Positions 30,024-36,470 of a stretch of 36,470 nucleotides of DNA are shown piece after piece. The first letter of the stretch is position 1. Each line of letters begins with the position of its first letter. The position numbers were made by a program, and so were the translations under genes. The stretch is from Candidatus Saccharimonadota bacterium (GTDB lineage Bacteria > Patescibacteriota > Saccharimonadia > Saccharimonadales > Saccharimonadaceae), in assembly GCA_017431465.1 (NCBI GenBank), contig JAFRLA010000003.1, positions 1 through 36,470 on the forward strand, written 5' to 3'. The notes below the pieces were generated by a model. The model saw only the letters and a program-made list of their open reading frames with translations. It searched no databases and was not told where the DNA came from.

Positions 30024-30623
30024 CTAAACTTGGCCCTTCAAAATCTTCACGATTTCTGGCACATCTTTTCGTGCCACACTATCATCCAGCCCATTTGCCA
30101 GCCACCGCATCGCGAGTCCAAACAGCGCCGATGCATAACAGTCTATAATCACCCGCCGACTCGGACCATGGATATCCGACACCCCATCGCCGTCCGTATC
30201 CTCGCCATTAAAAGGTCCGTCCGAATCACCAGATGAGGCCCGCCGGGATAGCATCATATTGTTCCAATAATTCTCCGCCAAAATATAACAAACCTCGAAT
30301 AAATATTTTTCAAACACCGACCTAGACAACGAATTATAGATATGTCGAACCACTATCTGATTGTCACGCGTCAAATCAAGAACAGCATACAGGCACTCTT
30401 CTATCGAGTTCATCGTCGGATGTTTCGCAACCAGCTCATCCGCCTGGTCGACCACAATCGCCTCAACTACCGCCGGAATATCCCGAAAATGATAGTAAAA
30501 CGTATTTCGAGAAACCCCACACTTCTTCGAAATCTCCCTGACCGAAATCTCGCTCATCGACTTCTCGCGTAAAAGCTCTAAAAACGCCTGTTTTATCGCC
30601 TGTTTTGTGAACTCTGCCGTCAT
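30024..30623 (-). CDS. TetR/AcrR-family transcriptional repressor
   Basis: 199 aa. N-terminal HTH: TKQAIKQAFLELLREKSMSE, ISVREISKKCGVSRNTFYYH with the FYYHF signature; C-terminal ligand domain of helical type, with a Gly/Asp-rich insert near residues 135-150. First gene of the tetR-ATPase-permease operon. A -10 box TATAGT (30628-30633) ends 4 bases before the ATG and a second TATAAT lies at 30635-30640, with two operator-like dyads just upstream, as expected for autoregulation. It probably controls the divergent MMPL operon too. Confidence 0.92.
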   Translation of the reverse strand: MTAEFTKQAIKQAFLELLREKSMSEISVREISKKCGVSRNTFYYHFRDIPAVVEAIVVDQADELVAKHPTMNSIEECLYAVLDLTRDNQIVVRHIYNSLSRSVFEKYLFEVCYILAENYWNNMMLSRRASSGDSDGPFNGEDTDGDGVSDIHGPSRRVIIDCYASALFGLAMRWLANGLDDSVARKDVPEIVKILKGQV

Positions 30624-30649
30624 AATTACTATAAATTATACCATAAAAA

Positions 30650-30694
30650 TTGGGCAAATTGCCAAAAATGCCCAAAAATTGGACAAATGCCCAA
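30650..30694. promoter_or_regulatory. paired operator dyads between tetR and the MMPL gene
   Basis: TTGGGCAAATTGCCAA (30650-30665) and TTGGACAAATGCCCAA (30679-30694): two 16-base near-palindromes of pattern TTGGnCAAATnnCCAA, 29 bases centre to centre, between the divergent promoters. Size and position fit TetR operators. A related dyad is at 191-206. Confidence 0.65.
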
Positions 30695-30739
30695 AAATCA
30701 CCATACCCAAATCAAACAAACACCATTATAATAATGGTC

Positions 30740-32815
30740 ATGAAACTCAGCAAGTTAGTCGTAAAACATCGTATCGCAATCCTGTTAGCGACCTTAATTT
30801 TGATGATCCCCGCCACAATCGGTATGCTGAAAACCCGCGTGAATTACGATATGCTGACCTATCTCCCAAGCACGATGGACACTATGAAAGGCCAAGACGA
30901 ACTGAAAAAAGAATTCGGCAAAGGGGCCTTCTCGCTCATCGTCTTTGAAGATACTCCGGAAACCCAAGTCGATGAAGCCAAAAAACAGATCGAAGAAGTC
31001 CCTGGCGTAAATTCTGTCATCTGGTACACTTCCGCCGCTGACCTCAGCGTGCCAATGGAAATTCTCCCGACCGATTTATACAACGCCTTTAACTCCGAAA
31101 ACGGGACTATGCTGGCCGTCTTCTTTGACGAAGGTACTTCTGAGGACCTAACCCTCGACGCCGTCATTAAAATCCGCGAAGTTGCCGGCGAAAAAGCCTA
31201 TGTCTCCGGTATGTCCGCTCTCGTCCTCGACTTAAAACAACTCTGCGAATCCGAGGAAATGATCTATGTCGCCATCGCCGTCATCCTCTCCATTCTCGCC
31301 ATGCTTATTTTCCTCGACAACTGGCTAACTCCGTTCGTCTTCATCGCCTCAATCGGCATGATGATTCTCTTGAACCTCGGCACAAACATTTTCCTCGGCG
31401 AAATCTCCTTCATCACAAAAGCCTTAAGCGCTGTTCTCCAGCTCGCCGTAACCATGGACTATTCAATCTTCCTCTGGCACTCATACAAAGAGGAACAGGA
31501 ACACGCGAAAACCAATGAAGAGGCCATGACCCACGCCATCAAAAAGACCTTCTCCTCTGTCGTCGGCTCATCCATTACGACTGTCGCCGGCTTTGTCGCG
31601 CTCTGTTTCATGTCCTTTACTATGGGCCGCGACCTCGGCATTGTTATGGCTAAGGGCGTCATTCTCGGCGTCATCGGCTGCGTAACAGTCCTACCCGCGC
31701 TGATTCTCATACTCGACAAGCCCCTGTCAAAAGCTTCGCATAAACCGCTTCTTCGCCATACTGAAAAAATCAGCCATACCCTCTTAAAACTTGCTCCAGC
31801 CCTGCTCGCCATCTTCGTCGTCCTCATCCCGCCGGCTTATCTCGGCTATAAAGAGACCAATAACGAGGTCTATTATAATCTTGGCGAATCCATGCCAGAT
31901 CGTATGTCTTACAAAATCGCCTCGAAGAAGCTTGATGATAATTTCCATATGGGCGCGACCCACATGCTTCTCGTAAAATCCGATACGCCCGAGGAAAATG
32001 TCCGCGCAACCGTCGGCGAAATGAAAAACGTCGAAGGCGTAAAATATGTACTCAGCCTTGAATCGCTTGTCGGCGAACGCATTCCAATCGAATTCCTTCC
32101 GACCGAAATAACCGAAAAATTAAAGACCGACAAATGGGAGCTTGTGCTTATCGGTTCCGAATACGGCACCGCTTCTGACGAAGCCAACGACCAAGTCGCT
32201 AAATTAAACGATATTGCCAAAAAACACACCGAGGGTTCACTGCTCATCGGCGAAGCCCCAGCCATGAAAGACATGATCGAGACGACCGATACCGACTTTA
32301 AAGTCGTAAATGCCATCTCCATCATCGCCATCTTCATCATCATCGCCCTCGTTGAAAAATCTATTAGCCTGCCGTTCATTCTCATTGCCGTAATCGAACT
32401 CGCAATTTTCATCAACCTCGCCATTTCCCACTTTACCGGCACCAGCCTGCCGTTCATCGCCCCGATTTGTCTCAGTACAATCCAACTCGGTGCTACCGTC
32501 GATTACGCAATCCTTATGACTACGCGCTATAAAACCGAACGTCTCAACGGCAAAGCCAAAAAAGAAGCTGTTTTCATCGCTCTTTCGACTTCCATTCCGT
32601 CCATCATCGTCTCTGGTGCCGGCCTCTTCGTCGCTACCCTCGGCGTAGCAATTTACTCCGACGTCGACATCATCAGTTCGATCTGTCTGCTCCTCGCTCG
32701 CGGTGCCGTCATCAGCGTCATTATGGTGATTCTATTCTTACCTGCCATGTTCATGGTATTTGATAAATTAATTTGTAAAACCACAAAGGAGATGAAACCA
32801 TGTCTAAAAAATTAA
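30740..32815 (+). CDS. MMPL/RND-family membrane exporter
   Basis: 691 aa. Two halves each with one helix, a large outside loop (about residues 35-190 and 380-520) and five further helices, the MMPL plan. Proton-relay-type segments: LAVTMDYSIFLWHSYKEEQE in the first half and LGATVDYAILMTTRYKTER in the second, each with the conserved Asp-Tyr. No ribosome site; TATAAT (30727-30732) ends 7 bases before ATG 30740, so it is chosen over 30734 and over longer forms that would cross the operators. Overlaps the next gene by 16 bases. Likely exports a lipid, peptide or drug in concert with the protein encoded next. Confidence 0.9.
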   Translation: MKLSKLVVKHRIAILLATLILMIPATIGMLKTRVNYDMLTYLPSTMDTMKGQDELKKEFGKGAFSLIVFEDTPETQVDEAKKQIEEVPGVNSVIWYTSAADLSVPMEILPTDLYNAFNSENGTMLAVFFDEGTSEDLTLDAVIKIREVAGEKAYVSGMSALVLDLKQLCESEEMIYVAIAVILSILAMLIFLDNWLTPFVFIASIGMMILLNLGTNIFLGEISFITKALSAVLQLAVTMDYSIFLWHSYKEEQEHAKTNEEAMTHAIKKTFSSVVGSSITTVAGFVALCFMSFTMGRDLGIVMAKGVILGVIGCVTVLPALILILDKPLSKASHKPLLRHTEKISHTLLKLAPALLAIFVVLIPPAYLGYKETNNEVYYNLGESMPDRMSYKIASKKLDDNFHMGATHMLLVKSDTPEENVRATVGEMKNVEGVKYVLSLESLVGERIPIEFLPTEITEKLKTDKWELVLIGSEYGTASDEANDQVAKLNDIAKKHTEGSLLIGEAPAMKDMIETTDTDFKVVNAISIIAIFIIIALVEKSISLPFILIAVIELAIFINLAISHFTGTSLPFIAPICLSTIQLGATVDYAILMTTRYKTERLNGKAKKEAVFIALSTSIPSIIVSGAGLFVATLGVAIYSDVDIISSICLLLARGAVISVIMVILFLPAMFMVFDKLICKTTKEMKPCLKN

Positions 32816-34305
32816 TACCAACCATTTTAACTGCAGCAGCCATCGCTGGTAGCTTTGGTGTAACTTTTGCGCTAGCAAACAATAGCTCCGCCGCCAAAAA
32901 CGATCTCGACGAAGTTAAAATCGCTCAGGTCGCCACGACCGGAGATACGAGCTTGACCGGCTCGCTCGTTGATGAAACCGTCTATGTCTTCGCTAAAACC
33001 GATGGTTCAGTCAGAAAAACCATCTCTTCTGACTGGACAAAAAATTCACTCGGCGTCAGCGAATACAAAAAGACCGAGGGCAACGTAAAAACCCCGATCG
33101 AAATGAAAGTTAGTTACACTCTCGACGGCGAAGAAATTAGCGCCAAAGACCTCAAAGGTAAATCTGGCAAAGTCACCATCTCCTACGACTATAAAAACAC
33201 CGAAAAAACCGGCGGGCTCTTCGTTCCCTACGCCGTTATGACCGGCCTAATGCTCGACAATAATGTCTTCGAGAACGTCGAAGTCGAAGGCGGGAAACTC
33301 GTAAACGACGGCGATAAATCTATTGTTGCCGGCGTTGCTTTCCCAGGCATGAGCGAAAACCTCGGTATAGGTAAAAGCACAATAAGTATCCCGAGTTCTT
33401 TGAAAGTTACCGCCGATGTGAAAGGTTTCAAACTCGGTATGGCTATGTCTATTGCTACTAGTGAAATCTTTGACAGCCTAGATACTTCTAGCTTTAATTC
33501 AGTCAGTAGCCTAACTGGCGAACTCGGCAAACTTACCGGCGGCATGGATCAGCTCATCTCCGGCTCTTCCGCTCTTTATAATGGTCTTTCCGAACTGAAC
33601 GACAAATCTGGCGCCCTCGTCTCCGGCATTGATCAACTTACTGCCGGCGCTACCAGCCTAAAAACTGGTCTTGCCCAGATTAAAGAAGGCGCTTCCGACC
33701 TGAACACCGGTCTGAATAGCCTGGCCGAGCAAAATAATGCTCTAACAACTGGTGCCACTCGGGTCAAAGCTGGCCTCTTCCAACTCGCCAGCGGTAAACT
33801 TGCCAGCGACCTAACCGCCGCCGGCGCGCCAGCACAAATCATTGCTCTCGCTGCTCTTACCGAGGAAAACTATACCGATAACCTAGCAACCATTACTGAG
33901 AAAACTGGTTCTGATACCAGTGATTTGAAGATGCTTCTAGACGGCGCCGTCAGCCTGAACGCCGGCATCACTAACTATACTGGCTATGTCGCGCTTATGG
34001 CCAATAAAGCCCCAAACCTAACTAGCGGTGCCACAGCGGCCTACGCTGGCGCCGAAAAACTAGAGAGTGGCCTCGCTACCTTGAACGCTAAAACCCCAGC
34101 CTTAACGGATGGCATCACGAAGCTTAAAAACGGCTCAGGCGACCTTAAAAACGGCCTAGACACCTTTAACCAACAAGGTGTCGAGCGTCTCGTCTCCGCC
34201 GCTGGCAGTATCGAAAATCTCGCCAGCCGCTTGAAGAACACCGTCAATCTCGCCAAAGCCCAAAAACCAATTAAATACGTCTATCGCATAGACGAAATCA
34301 AATAG
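32800..34305 (+). CDS. secreted heptad-repeat protein coupled to the MMPL exporter (YhgE-like repeats)
   Basis: 501 aa. Signal peptide MSKKLIPTILTAAAIAGSFG ending near residue 30. A beta-rich domain follows (about 50-215). From about 235 to 490 there are many L-x-x-G heptads (GLSELNDKSGALVSG, GATSLKTGLAQIKEG, GASDLNTGLNSLAEQ), typical of YhgE/Pip-like and X-X-X-L-X-X-G proteins found with MMPL transporters; they form long coiled rods. No C-terminal membrane helix. AAAGGAG ahead of ATG inside the MMPL 3' end gives tight coupling. Possibly a periplasmic-space or wall-spanning adaptor; inference. Confidence 0.8.
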   Translation: MSKKLIPTILTAAAIAGSFGVTFALANNSSAAKNDLDEVKIAQVATTGDTSLTGSLVDETVYVFAKTDGSVRKTISSDWTKNSLGVSEYKKTEGNVKTPIEMKVSYTLDGEEISAKDLKGKSGKVTISYDYKNTEKTGGLFVPYAVMTGLMLDNNVFENVEVEGGKLVNDGDKSIVAGVAFPGMSENLGIGKSTISIPSSLKVTADVKGFKLGMAMSIATSEIFDSLDTSSFNSVSSLTGELGKLTGGMDQLISGSSALYNGLSELNDKSGALVSGIDQLTAGATSLKTGLAQIKEGASDLNTGLNSLAEQNNALTTGATRVKAGLFQLASGKLASDLTAAGAPAQIIALAALTEENYTDNLATITEKTGSDTSDLKMLLDGAVSLNAGITNYTGYVALMANKAPNLTSGATAAYAGAEKLESGLATLNAKTPALTDGITKLKNGSGDLKNGLDTFNQQGVERLVSAAGSIENLASRLKNTVNLAKAQKPIKYVYRIDEIK

Positions 34306-35511
34306 TTATCCGACGTTGTTTACGAGCGAGTAAATCGGGAATAGAATTGCGCCAATAATACCACCTGCCATCACCGCGAGCAGCACCATCATAATCGGCT
34401 CAATCATCTGCGAAATCCGCGCAACCTGCTCATCTACCTCGTCCTCATAGACCTGGGCGGCCTTACCAAGCATCTCGTCGATTTTACCCGATTCCTCACC
34501 GATAGATGCCATCTGCGGCACGAGCGGCAAAATGTAATCGGCCTCTTTTAGAGCCTCAGACAGCGGTCGGCCGGCCTGAACCTTCTTCTCGGCCTTATCA
34601 ATCTGCTCTTGTAAAACAACATTGTTCATTGCCTCTGCCGAAATCTTCATCGAATCAAGCATCGCCACGCCGGTCGAGAGCAAGTTCTGCATCGTTCGCG
34701 CAAATCGCCCCATATAAAGACGCAGGAATAGCCCCTTAAATAACGGGACGTTGAGTTTCACATTAGCGGCAGCTCTAATCCCCGTGTCAGTCTTCCTAAA
34801 CCACATAAAGAACCAAACTAAGCCAGCAATAATGATTAAAATTACCCACCATTGATTAATCAAGAAGCTCGCCCCCGCGACCATCACCGCCGTCAAAGCT
34901 GGCAACTCCTCGCCAAGACTCTCGTATAGGTCCTTAACCTGAGGCACAACTTCAAGCATCAAGAAAATAATCACCGCAATAATCACTGCAAGCGTAATTA
35001 ACGGATTAGTTAAGGCTGAACGAATCTTAGACAAAACCGATGCATCTTTCTCCTGCTGAGTCGCCAAGCGCTTCAAAGAAATATCGAGCGTACCGCTCAT
35101 CTCGCCAGCCGACAACAGTGCAAGATAAACTTTATCAAACACGTCTGGGTGTTTCGAACAAGCATCCGTCAAGCTCTTACCAGACTCTACGTCCGCCAAA
35201 ACTTCATCAATCACTGCGCGCATCGCTTTATTCTGCGTCTGCTCGGATAATGTCCTAAGCGCCCCTGCAAGCGGCAAACCCGCCCCAATCAGAGTAGCAA
35301 ACTGGCGAGTAAAGACGATTTTATCCTTAGTTGTAACCTTGTTCTGTAATTTCGAGAACAGCCCGCCCTCTTTCTCTTCTTCAATCGAAATCGGCGCCAA
35401 ACCTTGCTCAACCAACAGCTTCCCCGCCGCGCGCTCAGTCTCAGCCTGAATTACGCCTTTAACGTCCTTCTTGGCCTTTGGATCAGTAGCTTTGTAGGTA
35501 AATCGGCGCAT
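34306..35511 (-). CDS. pilC: type IV pilus inner-membrane platform protein PilC (T2SF family)
   Basis: 401 aa, normal length. N-terminal FTYKATDPKAKKDVKGVIQA, two T2SF domains (FTRQFATLIGAGLPLAGALR near residue 75, and GRFARTMQNLLSTGVAMLDS near 270) and three membrane helices, ending EPIMMVLLAVMAGGIIGAIL. It anchors pilus assembly motors. Three bases separate it from the pilT stop, with AGAGGA as ribosome site, so the two form one operon. Its stop codon abuts the stop of the convergent 32800-34305 gene with no base between. Confidence 0.95.
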   Translation of the reverse strand: MRRFTYKATDPKAKKDVKGVIQAETERAAGKLLVEQGLAPISIEEEKEGGLFSKLQNKVTTKDKIVFTRQFATLIGAGLPLAGALRTLSEQTQNKAMRAVIDEVLADVESGKSLTDACSKHPDVFDKVYLALLSAGEMSGTLDISLKRLATQQEKDASVLSKIRSALTNPLITLAVIIAVIIFLMLEVVPQVKDLYESLGEELPALTAVMVAGASFLINQWWVILIIIAGLVWFFMWFRKTDTGIRAAANVKLNVPLFKGLFLRLYMGRFARTMQNLLSTGVAMLDSMKISAEAMNNVVLQEQIDKAEKKVQAGRPLSEALKEADYILPLVPQMASIGEESGKIDEMLGKAAQVYEDEVDEQVARISQMIEPIMMVLLAVMAGGIIGAILFPIYSLVNNVG

Positions 35512-35514
35512 GAA

Positions 35515-36470
35515 TTATCCTCTTACCAACCTTTCGAACTCAGTCATATCAACCGCGAAATCACGCGCATCATCATACGAGATCACCCCTGTCTGGACCA
35601 TTTTAACCAGCGTCCGATCCATTGTCTGCATACCCTGCGATACGCCAGTTTGAATTGCCGTATCGAGCTGGTGGGTCTTACCCTCACGAATCAAAGATTT
35701 AATCGCTGGATTAGTAATCATAATCTCAGCTGCCGCAACTCGCCCGCCGCCAATTGCTGGGACTAAACGCTGCGCACAAACCGCCTGCAAAACCGAGGAA
35801 AGCTGCATCCTGACCTGTTGTTGCTGGTGCGCCGGGAACACATCTACCATCCGATCGATCGACTGCGCCGCCGAATTAGTATGTAGCGTCGCGAAAACTA
35901 AGTGGCCAGTCTCAGCAACCGTAATTGCCGCCTGAATCGTCTCAAGATCGCGCATCTCACCAATCAGCACTACGTCCGGATCTTCGCGAAGAGCCGACTT
36001 TAGAGCCCGCGAGAACGAATAAGTATCATAATGGACTTCGCGTTGCGCAACCAATGCCTTTTTAGACTTGTAAGTGAATTCAATTGGATCCTCAATTGTC
36101 AAAATATGTACTGGCTTCTCTTGGTTAATCTTCTCGAGAAGCGCCGCCAGAGTTGTTGACTTACCAGAACCAGTCGGACCAGTAACTAGCACTAACCCAC
36201 GTGGAAATTCAGTAAATTTTTCCACGATTGCTGGTAGCCCTAGCTCCTGGCAAGACAAAATCTTATCCGGGATTAAACGCATCGCCGCTGCTAGATTCCC
36301 CATCTCCTGGAAAGCATTTACCCGAAAACGCCCAATCGAACCAAATGCAAATGAGTAATCAAACTCTTTATCTTTGGCTAAAATCTGTTGTTGCTCCGAA
36401 TCCAACGTCGAAAAAATCATTTTTTCCGCATCCGCTTGAGTCACTACTGGCATATTCGGAATCGGCCTAA
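35515..36470 (-). CDS. pilT: type IV pilus retraction ATPase PilT (5' end outside the window)
   Basis: 318 codons visible; the frame stays open through the window edge (R-P-I-P-N-M-P-V-V-T..), where PilT normally has its N-terminal PAS-like domain, so ATG 36453 is internal. Seen: Walker A GPTGSGKSTTLAALL, Asp box TIEDPIEFTY, Walker B VVLIGEMRDLETIQAAITVA and the His box TLHTNSAAQSIDRMVDVFP, all PilT/GspE hallmarks; the GEMRD and the C-terminal tail suit PilT rather than PilB. It powers retraction for twitching and DNA uptake. Confidence 0.95.
   Translation of the reverse strand, partial: RPIPNMPVVTQADAEKMIFSTLDSEQQQILAKDKEFDYSFAFGSIGRFRVNAFQEMGNLAAAMRLIPDKILSCQELGLPAIVEKFTEFPRGLVLVTGPTGSGKSTTLAALLEKINQEKPVHILTIEDPIEFTYKSKKALVAQREVHYDTYSFSRALKSALREDPDVVLIGEMRDLETIQAAITVAETGHLVFATLHTNSAAQSIDRMVDVFPAHQQQQVRMQLSSVLQAVCAQRLVPAIGGGRVAAAEIMITNPAIKSLIREGKTHQLDTAIQTGVSQGMQTMDRTLVKMVQTGVISYDDARDFAVDMTEFERLVRG

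Noticed and set aside
36453-36470. ATG 36453 as the true pilT start.
   Set aside because: The frame is open upstream to the edge and continues with RPIPN, typical of internal PilT sequence; the N-terminal domain would otherwise be missing.

Overview
The window looks like a chromosomal segment of a Candidatus Saccharibacteria (TM7) or closely related Patescibacteria/CPR organism. This is an inference from gene content and style: compact minimal genes (threonyl-tRNA synthetase without a TGS domain, a shortened MiaA), type IV pilus genes beside a VirD4/TraG-like ATPase and ComM, short intergenic spaces, and many unplaced small membrane or secreted proteins. The standard bacterial code fits all genes; I saw no need for UGA recoding. 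The + strand looks C-rich over G in both plus- and minus-strand genes, so no replication origin switch is evident.

Layout. 1-7.5 kb (minus strand): a PAP2-like membrane protein, a cell-wall/surface-type protein, gyrA and gyrB (operon gyrB-gyrA), and a sigma region 4 plus alpha-CTD-like regulator. 7.5-9.3 kb: a structured RNA carrying a 23-codon ORF (locus A, plus strand), then a Fic-like protein and a RelB/DinJ-type antitoxin. 9.4-13.3 kb: a VirD4/TraG-like secretion ATPase, an acidic partner candidate and a small membrane protein. 13.35-15.1 kb is an RNA-dense, protein-free stretch: a long structured RNA candidate, a 255-bp nested palindrome, a small RNA with its own promoter and terminator, and tmRNA. 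15.1-20.5 kb (plus): comM, a membrane-anchored extracellular protein, the infC-rpmI-rplT-rpmB translation operon (infC starts with AUU), RNase P RNA (minus) and a hydrolase-like protein. 20.5-26.5 kb (minus): a NUDIX-RNase H fusion with a structured 5' leader, an M50 protease, a degenerate metallo-beta-lactamase-like protein, a winged-helix protein, miaA, thrS and an FNT channel. 26.5-28.1 kb is an accessory pocket: tRNA-Val, a multi-hairpin element, an AT-rich PD-(D/E)XK nuclease-like gene split by a -1 shift at an A9 run, and a second copy (locus B) of the structured RNA with a 28-codon ORF. 28.1-34.3 kb: an ABC-2 exporter with a TetR regulator, divergent from an MMPL exporter and its heptad-repeat partner, with operator-like dyads between. 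34.3-36.5 kb: pilC and the 3' part of pilT.

How the parts relate. PilT, PilC and ComM are components expected for twitching/DNA uptake and processing of incoming DNA. The TetR gene, its likely dyads and the two export systems form one efflux-type unit. tmRNA, RNase P, infC, L35, L20, L28, MiaA and ThrRS are core translation functions. The strongest candidate for something undescribed is the pair of paralogous RNA/small-peptide loci A and B. They share a promoter, an order of helices, a conserved unpaired block and a ribosome site, with compensatory changes in two helices, and both encode short cationic peptides. A second genome-wide trait is suggested by about eight genes whose -10 box ends 6-7 bases before the ATG, that is, leaderless mRNAs.
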